35,700 nt of DNA, taken from positions 1 to 35,700 of the forward strand of contig JAGQRE010000025.1 of assembly GCA_020425695.1 (NCBI GenBank), read 5' to 3'. The DNA is from Planctomycetota bacterium. Its GTDB lineage: Bacteria; Planctomycetota; UBA8742; UBA2392. The stretch's first letter is position 1. The number at the start of each line of letters is the position of its first letter. Made by a program: the position numbers and the translations under genes. Below are positions 7,626-16,434 of the stretch, piece after piece. The notes below the pieces were generated by a model that had not been told where the DNA came from, searched no databases, and was given only the letters and a program-made list of their open reading frames with translations.

Positions 7626-9245
7626 CTACTCAACCGATTCATCAAGACGTTGAAACAGTGGCGCCGGGGTGCCGATCTGGTGACCGGCCAAAAACCGCCC
7701 CCAGTTCAGTGCGGCCGGCAGGCGCTCGCCAAGGTCGATGTTCAACTGGCTTGCAATGCCCGCCGCTGCGTCAGGCAGGAACGGTTTGATCGCGTAGGCC
7801 AGCGCATGAACGACCTCAAGCAGCGCGTGCATACTCGCCTGCAGGTCCTGCTTGCGGGTTTCGTCCTTGGCCAGCTTGAACGGTGCGGATTCGTTGACGA
7901 ACTGGTTGGCTTCACGCACCAGAACCCAGATCTGCTCAAGTGCGCCGTCCAGATCAAACGCTCGCACGGCGACCAGCAGGCGGTCGGATAGATCGTTCAC
8001 GTGGGCAATCAAGTCCTGCCGCAGCCCCTCAAGTTTGGCGTCGGTGAACACGGCCTCAGCCGGAACCTGCCCGTCGAAGTACTTGTTGAGCATGTTCAGC
8101 GAGCGGTTCACCAGATTGCCGAGCCCGTTAGCGAGGTCCGCGTTGTAGCGGGTTACAAAGCTGGCATGGCGCCAGTCAGCGTCACCGCGTGCGGGGCCTT
8201 CTCGCAGAACGTGATAGCGAAGGGAGTCGCGGCCGTACTTGTCAGCGATATCACCCGGGCGGATTACGTTGCCCAGGGACTTGCCCATTTTCTCGCCTTC
8301 AACCTGCCACCAGCCGTGCGCGAAAACCTGCTTCGGCGGCGTCAGGCCCGCACCCAGCAGTTCACTCCACCAGATTACGCTGTGGTGCCACAGAATGTCT
8401 TTGCCGACGATGTGCACGGCCTCAGGCCACCAGTACTCGAATGGCTTTACGCCATCGGGCGTCGCGTGCTTGTGGCGTGCGCGCCCTTCAAACTCGTCGG
8501 TCGGGAAGCGGTCGTTGTCAGGCCAGCCCAGCGCGGAAATGTAGTTCACCAGCGCGTCGGCCCAGACCCAGATGACATGTTTTTCGTCCCACGGAAGCTG
8601 CACACCCCAGTCGAATTGCACGCGCGTGAAGCTTGTGTCGTTCAGGCCTTCGCGCAGCTTGCCGAGAATTTCGTTGCGGCGTGGCTCAGGTACGATGCAG
8701 TCCGGGTTGGCTTCGATGTGCTGTTTGACCTTCTCGGTGAACTCGGACAGCTTGAAGAAGTAGTTCTCTTCCTCGACGTTCTGTGGGGCCGTCTTATGCA
8801 CCGGGCACTTGCCGTCGACGAGGTCTTTCTCGGTGTAGTTGGTTTCGCAATCCACGCAGTACAGGGCCTTGTAGCCCGACTTGTACAGCAGCCCGTTTTC
8901 TTTCAGGCGCTCGAAAACTTTCTGCACAGCCGCTTCGTGGAACGGGTCGGTCGTGCGGATGAAGATGTCGTGCTGGACGTCCAGCTTCTCCCACAACTCG
9001 GCGAACTTGCCGACGATCTTGTCCGCAAACCCGCGCGGCGTGGTGCCTGCGGCGGTGGCGGCCTTGTGAATCTTCTGCCCGTGTTCGTCGCTGCCGGTCA
9101 GGAACAGCACGGGGCGTCCGCAATCGCGCCAGAAGCGCGCGAGGGTGTCGGCGTAGATGGTCGTGGTGGCGTGGCCGATGTGCAGCTCGTCGTTGACGTA
9201 GTACAGCGGCGTCGTGATGTAGATTGGTCGTTGAAGCTCAGTCAT
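7626..9245 (-). CDS. metG: Methionyl-tRNA synthetase
   Basis: Class I aminoacyl-tRNA synthetase that charges tRNA-Met in the cytoplasm. The 539-aa protein has the HIGH signature at 22-25 ('HIGHAT'), 'FLTGSDEHGQKI' near 48-59, a single zinc knuckle formed by Cys130, Cys133, Cys147 and His150, and a KMSKS-type loop 'KMGKS' at 319-323. It lacks the C-terminal tRNA-binding/dimerisation domain found in longer enzymes. The start at 9245 gives the usual 'MTELQRPIYITTPLYYVN' beginning and has GGAGG 13 nt upstream; an in-frame ATG at 9293 would add 16 atypical residues. It is followed directly by the Minf_1886 gene and preceded by the PSP1 gene, a ricT-metG neighbourhood also seen in Firmicutes. Confidence 0.97.
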   Translation of the reverse strand: MTELQRPIYITTPLYYVNDELHIGHATTTIYADTLARFWRDCGRPVLFLTGSDEHGQKIHKAATAAGTTPRGFADKIVGKFAELWEKLDVQHDIFIRTTDPFHEAAVQKVFERLKENGLLYKSGYKALYCVDCETNYTEKDLVDGKCPVHKTAPQNVEEENYFFKLSEFTEKVKQHIEANPDCIVPEPRRNEILGKLREGLNDTSFTRVQFDWGVQLPWDEKHVIWVWADALVNYISALGWPDNDRFPTDEFEGRARHKHATPDGVKPFEYWWPEAVHIVGKDILWHHSVIWWSELLGAGLTPPKQVFAHGWWQVEGEKMGKSLGNVIRPGDIADKYGRDSLRYHVLREGPARGDADWRHASFVTRYNADLANGLGNLVNRSLNMLNKYFDGQVPAEAVFTDAKLEGLRQDLIAHVNDLSDRLLVAVRAFDLDGALEQIWVLVREANQFVNESAPFKLAKDETRKQDLQASMHALLEVVHALAYAIKPFLPDAAAGIASQLNIDLGERLPAALNWGRFLAGHQIGTPAPLFQRLDESVE

Positions 9246-9332
9246 GGCGGTGTTTTGGCCTCCGCAGCCGGATGAATCAACCCGTGATTTCAATTAAACG
9301 AAGAAACCACAGTCATTGTTGCACATGAGCAA

Positions 9333-9357
9333 GGGCGGGCACCCGAAGTACCCGCCC
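9333..9357 (-). other. GC-rich hairpin between the PSP1 and metG genes
   Basis: GGGCGGG at 9333-9339 pairs with CCCGCCC at 9351-9357. There is no T-tract on the minus-strand side, so it could attenuate or mark RNA processing rather than terminate. It lies 15 bp after the PSP1 stop and about 90 bp before the metG start. Confidence 0.35.
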
Positions 9358-9372
9358 CAGTCTGGATAATCG

Positions 9373-10629
9373 TCAGGCGTCTGAGCCGCCGCCCTGGTCG
9401 CCGGGCTTTCCATCCTCGCCCGGCTTCCTGCGTCTCCCGCGGCGCCTTCCGCGGCGGCGTTTGCGTGGTGGGCGCCCGTCTGCACTAGCTGCGTTTTCTT
9501 TGTCCGCGCCGACCACGCCGCTGGCCTTGCTGTCAGTGGTGGGCGCTTCGCCCTGAGTGCCGGATTCTGTGGTCGTTTCCGGTTTGGTATCGGGCTCGGC
9601 ACTCGTAGCGGACGCAGGCGGTGCAAGCCCGGTGGACGGATCGTCAACGGCACGGCGTGCCGGATGCACGGCGTCCTGGGCCTGACGGCGATCCGTACTT
9701 TCGGTGCGCGGTTCCTTGCGTCGGTCGGCACGAGCCTGCTTCTCCGCGATCCGGGCTTCTTTTTCGGCGCGAATCTGCGCACGGCGTTCTTTGCGGTAGC
9801 GCCGGATATCTTTTTCCGACCAGCCACTTTCGAACTGGATATCCGTGATGTCGCGTTCTTCACGGTTCCCGTCGCCCCAGTCAACGGTCACCTTCTGGCG
9901 CAGGATGTCGACGCCACAGGCGTGGCATTCGCGTCCGTCACAGACAACCGGCTGCCCTTCCTGCGGCACGGTCTGCTTCAGCTCGTTGTACAGGTCGTCT
10001 TCATATTTCAGGCAGCACTTCAGACGCCCGCACTGCCCGCTGATCTTGTTGGGGTCAAGGCTGATGCGCTGGGACTTCGCCATCTTCATGCTGACTGGCA
10101 CGAAATCGATGATGTAGCTGATGCAGCAGAGTTCCTGCCCGCAGACGCCCACGTCGCCGGTCAGCCTGGCCGCGTCGCGAGCGCCGACCTGGCGCAGTTC
10201 AATGCGCTGCTGCCCGGTCTGCTCTGCGAGGTCTTTCACGAACTCACGGAAGTCTACGCGGTCATCGCTGCTGAAGTAGATGATCAGCTTGTCGCCTTCG
10301 AGCATCGTTTCGGAAGACTCAAAGCGCATCGGCAGCTTGTGCTGCTTGGCAAGTTCACGGAATGTTCGGCGCAGCGGCTTGATATCAGTCTCGCGTGCGG
10401 CCCTGAACGCCTGCGAGTCCTCCATCGTGGTGCGTCGCAGGACTTCGCCGCCGACGGAGTCTTTGGGGCCGAGTTTCGGGTCGCCGGGCTCGGACTTTAC
10501 CTGCCCCATCTCAACGCCGCGTTTGGTGCGCAGTACGACCATGTCGTTTGTGCGCAACGACAGGTCGCGGGGCACGCGGAAGTACTCAAGCGTGCGCAGG
10601 GACGAATATCTTGCCAGGACGAGTGCCAT
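9373..10629 (-). CDS. PSP1-domain protein (RicT/YaaT-like) with basic C-terminal tail
   Basis: A 418-aa protein whose first 260 residues match the PSP1/RicT family, with hallmark cysteines in 'VCGQELCCI' (163, 168, 169), 'GQCGRLKCCLKYE' (200, 205, 206), and 230, 235 and 238. In Bacillus, RicT joins RicA and RicF in an Fe-S-containing complex that affects RNase Y-dependent mRNA processing. The remaining 150 residues are a charged, low-complexity tail ending in an Arg/Lys-rich stretch ('PPRKRRRGRRRGRRRK'), which could bind RNA; that role is inference. The ATG has AGAGG 3 nt upstream. It lies upstream of metG on the same strand and is divergent from the kinase gene. Confidence 0.88.
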   Translation of the reverse strand: MALVLARYSSLRTLEYFRVPRDLSLRTNDMVVLRTKRGVEMGQVKSEPGDPKLGPKDSVGGEVLRRTTMEDSQAFRAARETDIKPLRRTFRELAKQHKLPMRFESSETMLEGDKLIIYFSSDDRVDFREFVKDLAEQTGQQRIELRQVGARDAARLTGDVGVCGQELCCISYIIDFVPVSMKMAKSQRISLDPNKISGQCGRLKCCLKYEDDLYNELKQTVPQEGQPVVCDGRECHACGVDILRQKVTVDWGDGNREERDITDIQFESGWSEKDIRRYRKERRAQIRAEKEARIAEKQARADRRKEPRTESTDRRQAQDAVHPARRAVDDPSTGLAPPASATSAEPDTKPETTTESGTQGEAPTTDSKASGVVGADKENAASADGRPPRKRRRGRRRGRRRKPGEDGKPGDQGGGSDA

Positions 10630-10724
10630 AAGCCTCTGTCAGAAACATCGCGGCCGACCTTCGACCACCGAAACAAGACATGAAACCTACGCTACTTATG
10701 CGTTTCCGGCAAGGACCGGCGGGG

Positions 10725-10753
10725 GTGACGGGCAAAGTTGCTGTCGGTATACT
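10725..10753 (+). promoter_or_regulatory. Possible sigma70-type promoter for the kinase gene
   Basis: GTGACG at 10725-10730 (four of six -35 positions) and TATACT at 10748-10753 (five of six -10 positions) are 17 bp apart, in the divergent intergenic region. The predicted start, near 10760, is about 28 bp upstream of the preferred ATG at 10788. Confidence 0.35.
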
Positions 10754-10787
10754 TCGCGGGCTCACTACCGATGGTGGCCTTTCGACC

Positions 10788-12731
10788 ATGCAAAATTGTA
10801 CCGCTTGCGGCACGGAGAACCCGAACGAAGCCAAGTTCTGCATTAACTGCGGCGCGGCGTTGGGTGAACATTCGTCTGATCAGTCGTCCCGCCCGGACGA
10901 GATCGGGCGCGTGCACTCCGGCGACGATCTGGTGTTCGAAGTCGAAGGCGTGTCCTACGACCCGGGTACCGTTGTGGCCGACCGCTACAAGGTCGAGCGC
11001 GAGCTCGGGCGCGGCGGCATGGGTACGGTGCTGCTGTGCCGCGATAAATTCCAGGATGAAGAGTTCTGCTGCCTCAAGGTCATCAACCCGCAGTTGATCG
11101 ACAACGAAGAACTGGTTGAGCGCTTCAAGTCGGAAGGGCGCATTGCGCGCAAAATCCGGCACCCGGCGATCATCGCCACCCACGACATCTTTGAATGGAA
11201 AGAACGCTGGCACATCAGCATGGAGTTCTTCCCGGGTGTCGTGCTGCGCAAGATCATCAACGACGCGGATTCCAGCGGGCAGGCCGTGCCCATGAACGAC
11301 GCGGTCGCCATGGTTGAAGCCTTGCTGGACGGGCTGACGGCCGCCCACGAAGTGACCGTTCACCGCGACCTGAAGCCCGAAAACGTGATGTTGAAAGGCC
11401 CGCCGGGCAGCCCGGATTTCCAGCTCAAGATTCTGGATTTCGGCATCGCGAAGAATTTCGAAGTCAGCAACGCCACGATGGCCGAAGTGGCCATGGGCAC
11501 GACAGGCTACATGGCACCTGAGCAGGCCCGCGACGCCGCTAATGTGGACCGGCGGGCCGACCTGTATGCAATCACGGTCATGTTCTACGAGTTGCTAACG
11601 GGGCTGCTGCCGGTCGGCAACTACGAGCCACCAACCGCGCTACGCAGCGACCTGCCGCCATGGGTGGATGCGTTCGTTGACAAGGGGCTGAAGTCGCGCC
11701 CCGACGCGCGCTACTCCGATGCTGAGGACATGCGCAAGGCGCTGCTCGCCGGTGGGGGAACAACCGACCAGATGGGCGGCAGCACGACGCAGATTCACAC
11801 CAGCCCGCTGGCCGAGAACAAGACAGAAAAAGACCCGATCAAGGACGGGCGCTGGGTGCGCATCAAGGCCATGGACTCGCGCCAGGGCCTGGTGCACGCG
11901 GTTGCCTACGCGCCTGACGGCAGTGTGTTTGCGACCGGCGGCGAAGACTCGACGGTTCGTATCTGGGACGCCAAGCGCATCAAGCTGATCGCTGAACTCA
12001 AAGGCCACAGTGCCTGGGTGAAGACGCTTCACTTCAGCCCGAACAGCCGTGTGTTGGCGACGGGTAGTGGTGACAAGAGCGTTCGAATCTGGGACACGCG
12101 CACCTGGCGGGAAGCGGCCATTATCAACGGACACGAGACGCCGGTAATCGGCGTGCGCTTCAGCCCTGACGGCAACTTTTTGGCCAGTTCCGGCGCCGAC
12201 CAGACGGCGGTGTTGTGGGACACCAGCGACTTTGAGCCCGTCAGCGAAGTTCACGGCGGCGGTATTGCCGCGCTTAGTTTCAGTCCCGACGGTCTGCTGA
12301 TGGCGAGCGGCACGCTGAACCAGAGTGTCGTTGTGTGGGACATGATGACCGGCGACGTACTCGTTGAATTGAAGGGACATCGCGGCACGATTACCAGCCT
12401 GTCGTTCAGCCCGGATGGGCGCTACCTGCTTACGGGCAGCGACGACTCGACAATTCGTGTGTACGAGATTCCGGGTTTTGAGCGCACGCTCAAGATCCGT
12501 GACCATTCCAGCCTGGTCTGGTCAATCGCCTTCACGGCTGATTCGCGCGTGATGGCCAGCGCCGGGGAAGACCGCATCCTCGTGCTCAGAAGCGTTCCCG
12601 ATTGGGAGGAAATCGCGACCTTCGCCGATCACCCGAAGGGTGTCAGCGGCGTCGCATTCTCGCCTGACGGAATGAACATGGTGACCTGCGGGCGCGAAGG
12701 CGGCGTCGCCGTCTACTCGCTCCGGGTCTAG
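10788..12731 (+). CDS. Zinc-ribbon / Ser-Thr protein kinase / WD40 propeller protein
   Basis: A 647-aa Hanks-type kinase. An N-terminal zinc ribbon uses Cys4, Cys7, Cys18 and Cys21. The kinase domain (about 67-330) has a Gly loop 'GRGGMG' (74-79), Lys97 in 'CLKV', catalytic 'HRDLKPEN' (192-199), 'DFG' (217-219) and 'MAPEQ' (242-246), so it should be active. After a linker, residues from about 360 to the end hold seven WD40 repeats recognised by 'FSPDG' and 'VRIWD' motifs, enough for one seven-bladed propeller. No transmembrane segment is visible, so it is probably cytosolic. The start at 10788 puts the zinc ribbon at the N-terminus; an in-frame ATG at 10680 would overlap the candidate promoter. 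Glutamate dehydrogenase begins 18 bp downstream, probably in the same transcript. Confidence 0.92.
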   Translation: MQNCTACGTENPNEAKFCINCGAALGEHSSDQSSRPDEIGRVHSGDDLVFEVEGVSYDPGTVVADRYKVERELGRGGMGTVLLCRDKFQDEEFCCLKVINPQLIDNEELVERFKSEGRIARKIRHPAIIATHDIFEWKERWHISMEFFPGVVLRKIINDADSSGQAVPMNDAVAMVEALLDGLTAAHEVTVHRDLKPENVMLKGPPGSPDFQLKILDFGIAKNFEVSNATMAEVAMGTTGYMAPEQARDAANVDRRADLYAITVMFYELLTGLLPVGNYEPPTALRSDLPPWVDAFVDKGLKSRPDARYSDAEDMRKALLAGGGTTDQMGGSTTQIHTSPLAENKTEKDPIKDGRWVRIKAMDSRQGLVHAVAYAPDGSVFATGGEDSTVRIWDAKRIKLIAELKGHSAWVKTLHFSPNSRVLATGSGDKSVRIWDTRTWREAAIINGHETPVIGVRFSPDGNFLASSGADQTAVLWDTSDFEPVSEVHGGGIAALSFSPDGLLMASGTLNQSVVVWDMMTGDVLVELKGHRGTITSLSFSPDGRYLLTGSDDSTIRVYEIPGFERTLKIRDHSSLVWSIAFTADSRVMASAGEDRILVLRSVPDWEEIATFADHPKGVSGVAFSPDGMNMVTCGREGGVAVYSLRV

Positions 12732-12749
12732 TTTCCGGAGGTTCCAAGC

Positions 12750-13997
12750 ATGCCCGACAAGCCCAACACGTGGGATATCGCCCTGCGTCAGTTTCATGAA
12801 GTCGCTGAACTACTGAATCTCGACCCGGGGCTGCGTGAATACCTCAGCGTGCCGGAGGCCGTTCACACTTTCAGCGTACCGGTTCTGCGCGACAATGACG
12901 AAACCCATGTGTTTACGGGCATTCGCAGCCAGCACAGCTTTGCACGCGGCCCGGCCAAGGGCGGGTTGCGCTTTCACCCGGGCGTCAGCATCGATGAAGT
13001 GAAGGCGCTGTCGATGTGGATGACGTGGAAAACAGCCGTCGTCAACGTACCCTTCGGCGGCGGCAAGGGCGGGCTGATCTGCGACTACAAAAGCTTCAGC
13101 CCACGCGAGAAAGAGCGCGCCGCACGCAGCTTCGCTCGTCGCCTGACACCCGTGATCGGCCCTGAAATCGACATCCCTGCACCCGACGTGAACACGACGC
13201 CGGAAGTCATGGCGTGGATCGCCGACGAGTACGGGCATTACATCGGGCACCCGGAACCTGCCGTGATCACCGGCAAGCCTGTCGATTTTGGCGGCAGCCG
13301 CGGGCGCGACTCCGCCACCGGGCGCGGTTTGGCCTACTGCGTTGATCGCTACTACCACAACACCGGCAAATCATTGGAGGGCCAGCGTGTCGTGATTCAG
13401 GGCTTCGGAAACGCAGGGCAGTGGGCGGCGAAAGTGTTGACGACCATGGGCGCGACGATCATCGCGATCTCGGATTCCCGTGGCGCCGTCTATGCGCCGG
13501 AGGGGCTAAGTGCCACAGGCGCCATCCAGCACAAGCTTGAGAGCGGGCAGGTGGCCGGCATGCCGGGCGAAGAAGTGAAGCACGAGGAACTGCTGGAACT
13601 CGATTGCGACATTCTGGTACCGGCGGCGCTCGAAAGCGTCATCACGGCTGAGAACGCGCCGCGCATCAAGGCGAAGCTGATCGCCGAGGCAGCCAACGGA
13701 CCGACCACACCCGATGCCGACACGATTCTGCATGACCGCGGCGTGGTCGTGATTCCCGACGTTCTGGCCAATGCCGGCGGCGTAACGGTCAGTTATTTCG
13801 AGTGGGTCCAGAACCGGCAGCGCTACTACTGGCCTGAACAAAAGGTGTTTGACCGTCTGCAAAAGGGTATGCGTCAGGCACTGGATGAAGTGCAGGACCT
13901 CGCCGAGAGCAAGAACGTGCCGTGGCGCACGGCCGCCTATATGCTGGCGATCCAGCGCGTTGCGCACGCCGTGGAGGTCAATCATCCTGACTTTTAG
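12750..13997 (+). CDS. Glutamate dehydrogenase (Glu/Leu/Phe/Val dehydrogenase family)
   Basis: A 415-aa cytosolic enzyme that interconverts glutamate with 2-oxoglutarate and ammonia using NAD(P). It shows Lys70 in 'PAKGGLRFHP', Lys94, catalytic Lys106 in 'PFGGGKGG' and Asp146 in 'PAPDVNT', plus the dinucleotide-binding 'GFGNAG' at 218-223. Length and all key residues fit a hexameric GDH of about 420 aa; leucine dehydrogenases are shorter. Coenzyme preference cannot be decided from sequence alone. The ATG has a strong GGAGG site at 12737-12741. Close spacing behind the kinase gene suggests co-expression; kinase control of this enzyme would be inference only. Confidence 0.95.
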   Translation: MPDKPNTWDIALRQFHEVAELLNLDPGLREYLSVPEAVHTFSVPVLRDNDETHVFTGIRSQHSFARGPAKGGLRFHPGVSIDEVKALSMWMTWKTAVVNVPFGGGKGGLICDYKSFSPREKERAARSFARRLTPVIGPEIDIPAPDVNTTPEVMAWIADEYGHYIGHPEPAVITGKPVDFGGSRGRDSATGRGLAYCVDRYYHNTGKSLEGQRVVIQGFGNAGQWAAKVLTTMGATIIAISDSRGAVYAPEGLSATGAIQHKLESGQVAGMPGEEVKHEELLELDCDILVPAALESVITAENAPRIKAKLIAEAANGPTTPDADTILHDRGVVVIPDVLANAGGVTVSYFEWVQNRQRYYWPEQKVFDRLQKGMRQALDEVQDLAESKNVPWRTAAYMLAIQRVAHAVEVNHPDF

Positions 13998-14165
13998 GGG
14001 GCGTCGTACCGCCTTTGCCGTAAGCGCAATGAAGTCAATTACTTGCGGCGCTACAAAAGATGGCGCGGTTTGGAGTCGGCAGTCTGAGGGGGCTGTGGTA
14101 CCTTCTGTCAACAACTGCAGGAAGGCACTGTAGAGAGGCCTCGCAGGGGGCAAAGGACAGAAGTC

Positions 14166-14738
14166 ATGGAAACCGTACTTTACTGGATAGCAGGAGTCTC
14201 AACAGCTCTGTTTATGCTTCGTCTGGTCCTGATGTTTATCGGGCTGGAGGGGGCCGACGACAGCGCTTCGTTGCTCGACGCCACGGACAGCGCCGATGTG
14301 ATTGGCGCGCACGACCTCGCCGACGCGGCGGACTTCAAGGTATTCACCTTGATGACCTTCATCGTCACCTTCATGGTAGGCGGTTGGGTATCGCTGCTCT
14401 TTATCCAACTCGGCTTTGAGCCTGCCTGGCTGGCAATGTCGGCCGGCGGCGTGGTCGGGTTCATCGCTGCAATGGGCGTAAGCTACGCCATTTACAGCAT
14501 GCGCAAACTTGAGCATGACGGCACACTGCGCAAGTTCGAGGCCAAGGGGCTGAAGGGCACGTGCTATGTGAAGGTTCCGGAATCGGGCGCCGGTAAGGGC
14601 CAGGTTCAGGTCACGATCAGCGGGAGACTGTTCACTTTCGACGCCGTAAGTGACGGACCCGAGATTCCGAGCTTCAAGCCGATAGTTGTCATGGAACGAC
14701 TGGACGAAAAGACATTGCGCGTGTGTCCCACCGAATAA
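14166..14738 (+). CDS. NfeD-like membrane protein, flotillin partner
   Basis: A 190-aa membrane protein with an N-terminal hydrophobic helix (about 4-24), a negatively charged loop, two further helices (about 58-80 and 86-107) and a C-terminal OB-fold-like domain with the pattern 'GKGQVQVTISGRLFTFDAVS'. This is the NfeD/YuaF pattern; such proteins are encoded next to flotillins and act with them at membrane microdomains. The start is supported by AAAGGA about 7 nt upstream. The flotillin gene begins 27 bp after its stop. The 168 bp between the glutamate dehydrogenase stop and this start hold no recognisable gene and probably contain the operon promoter. Confidence 0.8.
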   Translation: METVLYWIAGVSTALFMLRLVLMFIGLEGADDSASLLDATDSADVIGAHDLADAADFKVFTLMTFIVTFMVGGWVSLLFIQLGFEPAWLAMSAGGVVGFIAAMGVSYAIYSMRKLEHDGTLRKFEAKGLKGTCYVKVPESGAGKGQVQVTISGRLFTFDAVSDGPEIPSFKPIVVMERLDEKTLRVCPTE

Positions 14739-14765
14739 TCACGCACAGGAAAAGGAGCGGGCCAT

Positions 14766-16337
14766 ATGTTTCTCGCAGACGCGGCACTAACAGGCATCAT
14801 CATTGCGATCGTCGTAATAGCGATCTTCTTCTTTCTGGTCGTGTTTCTGGCTCAGCGCTTCAAGCGATGCCCCAGTAACAAAGTGCTGGTCGTGTTCGGT
14901 AAGGGTGTCGGGTCCGGCACTGCCAAGACCATTCACGGTGGCGCGGCGCTGGTGTGGCCGTTGTTCCAGGACTACGCCTACCTGAACCTTGAACCGATCA
15001 CCGTCGAAATTGACCTGCGCGGTGCGCTGTCAAAGAAGAACATTCGTGTGGCGGTGCCCAGCAGCTTCACCATCGGTATCGGCACCACGCCGCAGATCAT
15101 GTCCAACGCAGCCGAGCGTCTTCTGGGGCTGGATGAGCGTCAGGTACACAACCAGGCCGCGGACATCATCATCGGTCAGTTGCGTCTGGTCATCGCGACA
15201 CTGGCGATCGAAGAGATCAACCAGGACCGTGAAAAGTTCCTGAACCTCGTGAATGAAAACGTGGCCATTGAGCTCAACAAGATCGGGCTTGAGGTGATCA
15301 ACGTAAACATTCGAGACATCACCGACGAGTCGGGCTACATCGAAGCTATCGGTAAGCGCGCGGCCTCAGAGGCCATCAACCAGGCTCGCGTCGAAGTGGC
15401 CGAGCAGGAAAAGATGGGTGCGTCCGGTGAAGCGTCACAGAACCGTGAACGAGTCATCAAAGTCGCTGAGGAACAAGCCCTCGCAACCCAGGGTAAGAAG
15501 AAGGCTGAGCGAGATCAGCGTATCGCGGTCGCCCGCCTTGAAGCGGAAGGTCGCGCGGCGGAAGCTGCAGCCCAGCGTCAGCAGGAAGTTGCCGTGGCTC
15601 AGGAAGCAGCCCAGACGGACCAGGGCAAGAAGGAAGCCGATCGTACCCGCCGTGTTACGGTCGCGGCCTTCGAAGCAGAAGCCGTCGACGGCGAAAACAA
15701 CTCGAAGGCGTCGATCGCCGAGCGCAACGCAACGCTGGCTGAGGCTGAAGCTGAAGCCCGCCGTCGTGGCGAAGTAGCCCAGGCTGAAGCGGCCCGAGCG
15801 GTCTACCAGAAAGAGCAGGAACTCGAGAAAGCACGCCTCGAGAAAGAGATCATTGTTCAGGAAGAGATCGACAAGCGCCGCGTCGAGATCGAGGCCGAAG
15901 CTGTGGCGGAACGCCGCCGCCGCGAGGCCAAGGGTGAAGCCGACGCGATCCTGATGAAGTACCAGGCTGAGGCCGAAGGTCTGCGCAAGGTGCTCGAAGC
16001 CAAGGCCGACGGTTACAACAAGCTGGTCGCGGCCTGTGCCGAACGTCCGGACATTGCCCCGACATTGCTCTTGATCGAAAAGATGCCGGAGCTCGTGGCC
16101 GAGCAGGTGAAGGCAGTCCAGAACCTGAAGATCGACAAGGTCACCGTCTGGGACGGCGGCAACGGCGGAAGCAACGGTGGCAAGGGCGGCACGGCTGGTT
16201 TCCTCAGCAGCCTGATCGGCGCACTGCCCCCGATGCACGAACTGGCCGAGCAGGCCGGCGTCGAGCTGCCGGGCTTCCTTGGCAAGCTCAAGGAGTCCGA
16301 GAAGGCCGGGCTGGGTGACAAGCCGGCTCAAGTCTAG
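14766..16337 (+). CDS. Flotillin-like SPFH/band 7 protein (FloT/YqiK type)
   Basis: A 523-aa membrane scaffold protein. One N-terminal membrane helix (about 8-30) precedes an SPFH/band 7 domain (about 35-200, 'INVNIRDITDESGYIEAIGK'). A long Ala/Glu/Arg-rich coiled-coil flotillin region follows (about 200-430), with recurring 'AEAEAEARRRGEV'-type units. The conserved C-terminal motif 'PTLLLIEKMPELV' precedes a Gly-rich linker and an amphipathic tail. Flotillins assemble in functional membrane microdomains. AAGGAG at 14752-14757 supports the ATG. The gene follows an NfeD-like partner and ends at a strong terminator, so the pair forms a complete two-gene unit. Confidence 0.95.
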   Translation: MFLADAALTGIIIAIVVIAIFFFLVVFLAQRFKRCPSNKVLVVFGKGVGSGTAKTIHGGAALVWPLFQDYAYLNLEPITVEIDLRGALSKKNIRVAVPSSFTIGIGTTPQIMSNAAERLLGLDERQVHNQAADIIIGQLRLVIATLAIEEINQDREKFLNLVNENVAIELNKIGLEVINVNIRDITDESGYIEAIGKRAASEAINQARVEVAEQEKMGASGEASQNRERVIKVAEEQALATQGKKKAERDQRIAVARLEAEGRAAEAAAQRQQEVAVAQEAAQTDQGKKEADRTRRVTVAAFEAEAVDGENNSKASIAERNATLAEAEAEARRRGEVAQAEAARAVYQKEQELEKARLEKEIIVQEEIDKRRVEIEAEAVAERRRREAKGEADAILMKYQAEAEGLRKVLEAKADGYNKLVAACAERPDIAPTLLLIEKMPELVAEQVKAVQNLKIDKVTVWDGGNGGSNGGKGGTAGFLSSLIGALPPMHELAEQAGVELPGFLGKLKESEKAGLGDKPAQV

Positions 16338-16352
16338 ACGAGAAGTAATCGC

Positions 16353-16394
16353 AAAGAGGGCAGGCACGAATCGTGTCTGCCCTCTTTCTTTTGC
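16353..16394 (+). terminator. Rho-independent terminator after the flotillin gene
   Basis: The arms 16353-16369 and 16371-16387 pair over 17 positions with one G-T wobble; the innermost bases form the loop. The stem is GC-rich (GAGGGCAG core) and is followed by TTTCTTTT. It lies 15 bp after the flotillin stop. Confidence 0.92.
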
Positions 16395-16434
16395 GTGTTT
16401 CGACGGATCCGGAGACACGTTGTATGCTCCGGTG

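Noticed and set aside
8001-9275. 424-aa plus-strand open frame
   Set aside because: It is antisense to metG, whose motifs and length are complete; the translation lacks domain patterns and reflects high-GC codon bias.
9664-10683. 339-aa plus-strand open frame
   Set aside because: Antisense to the PSP1 gene with its conserved Cys motifs; no recognisable protein pattern.
11640-12506. 288-aa minus-strand open frame
   Set aside because: Antisense to the WD40 region of the kinase gene; repeats there keep the opposite frame open.
13998-14165. tRNA or small RNA between glutamate dehydrogenase and the NfeD-like gene
   Set aside because: No cloverleaf with a T-loop consensus or a clear hairpin-plus-T-tract could be found by eye.
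15435-16418. 327-aa minus-strand open frame rich in Leu and Phe
   Set aside because: It mirrors the Glu/Ala-rich coiled coil of the flotillin gene; its Leu/Phe content comes from the complement of those codons.
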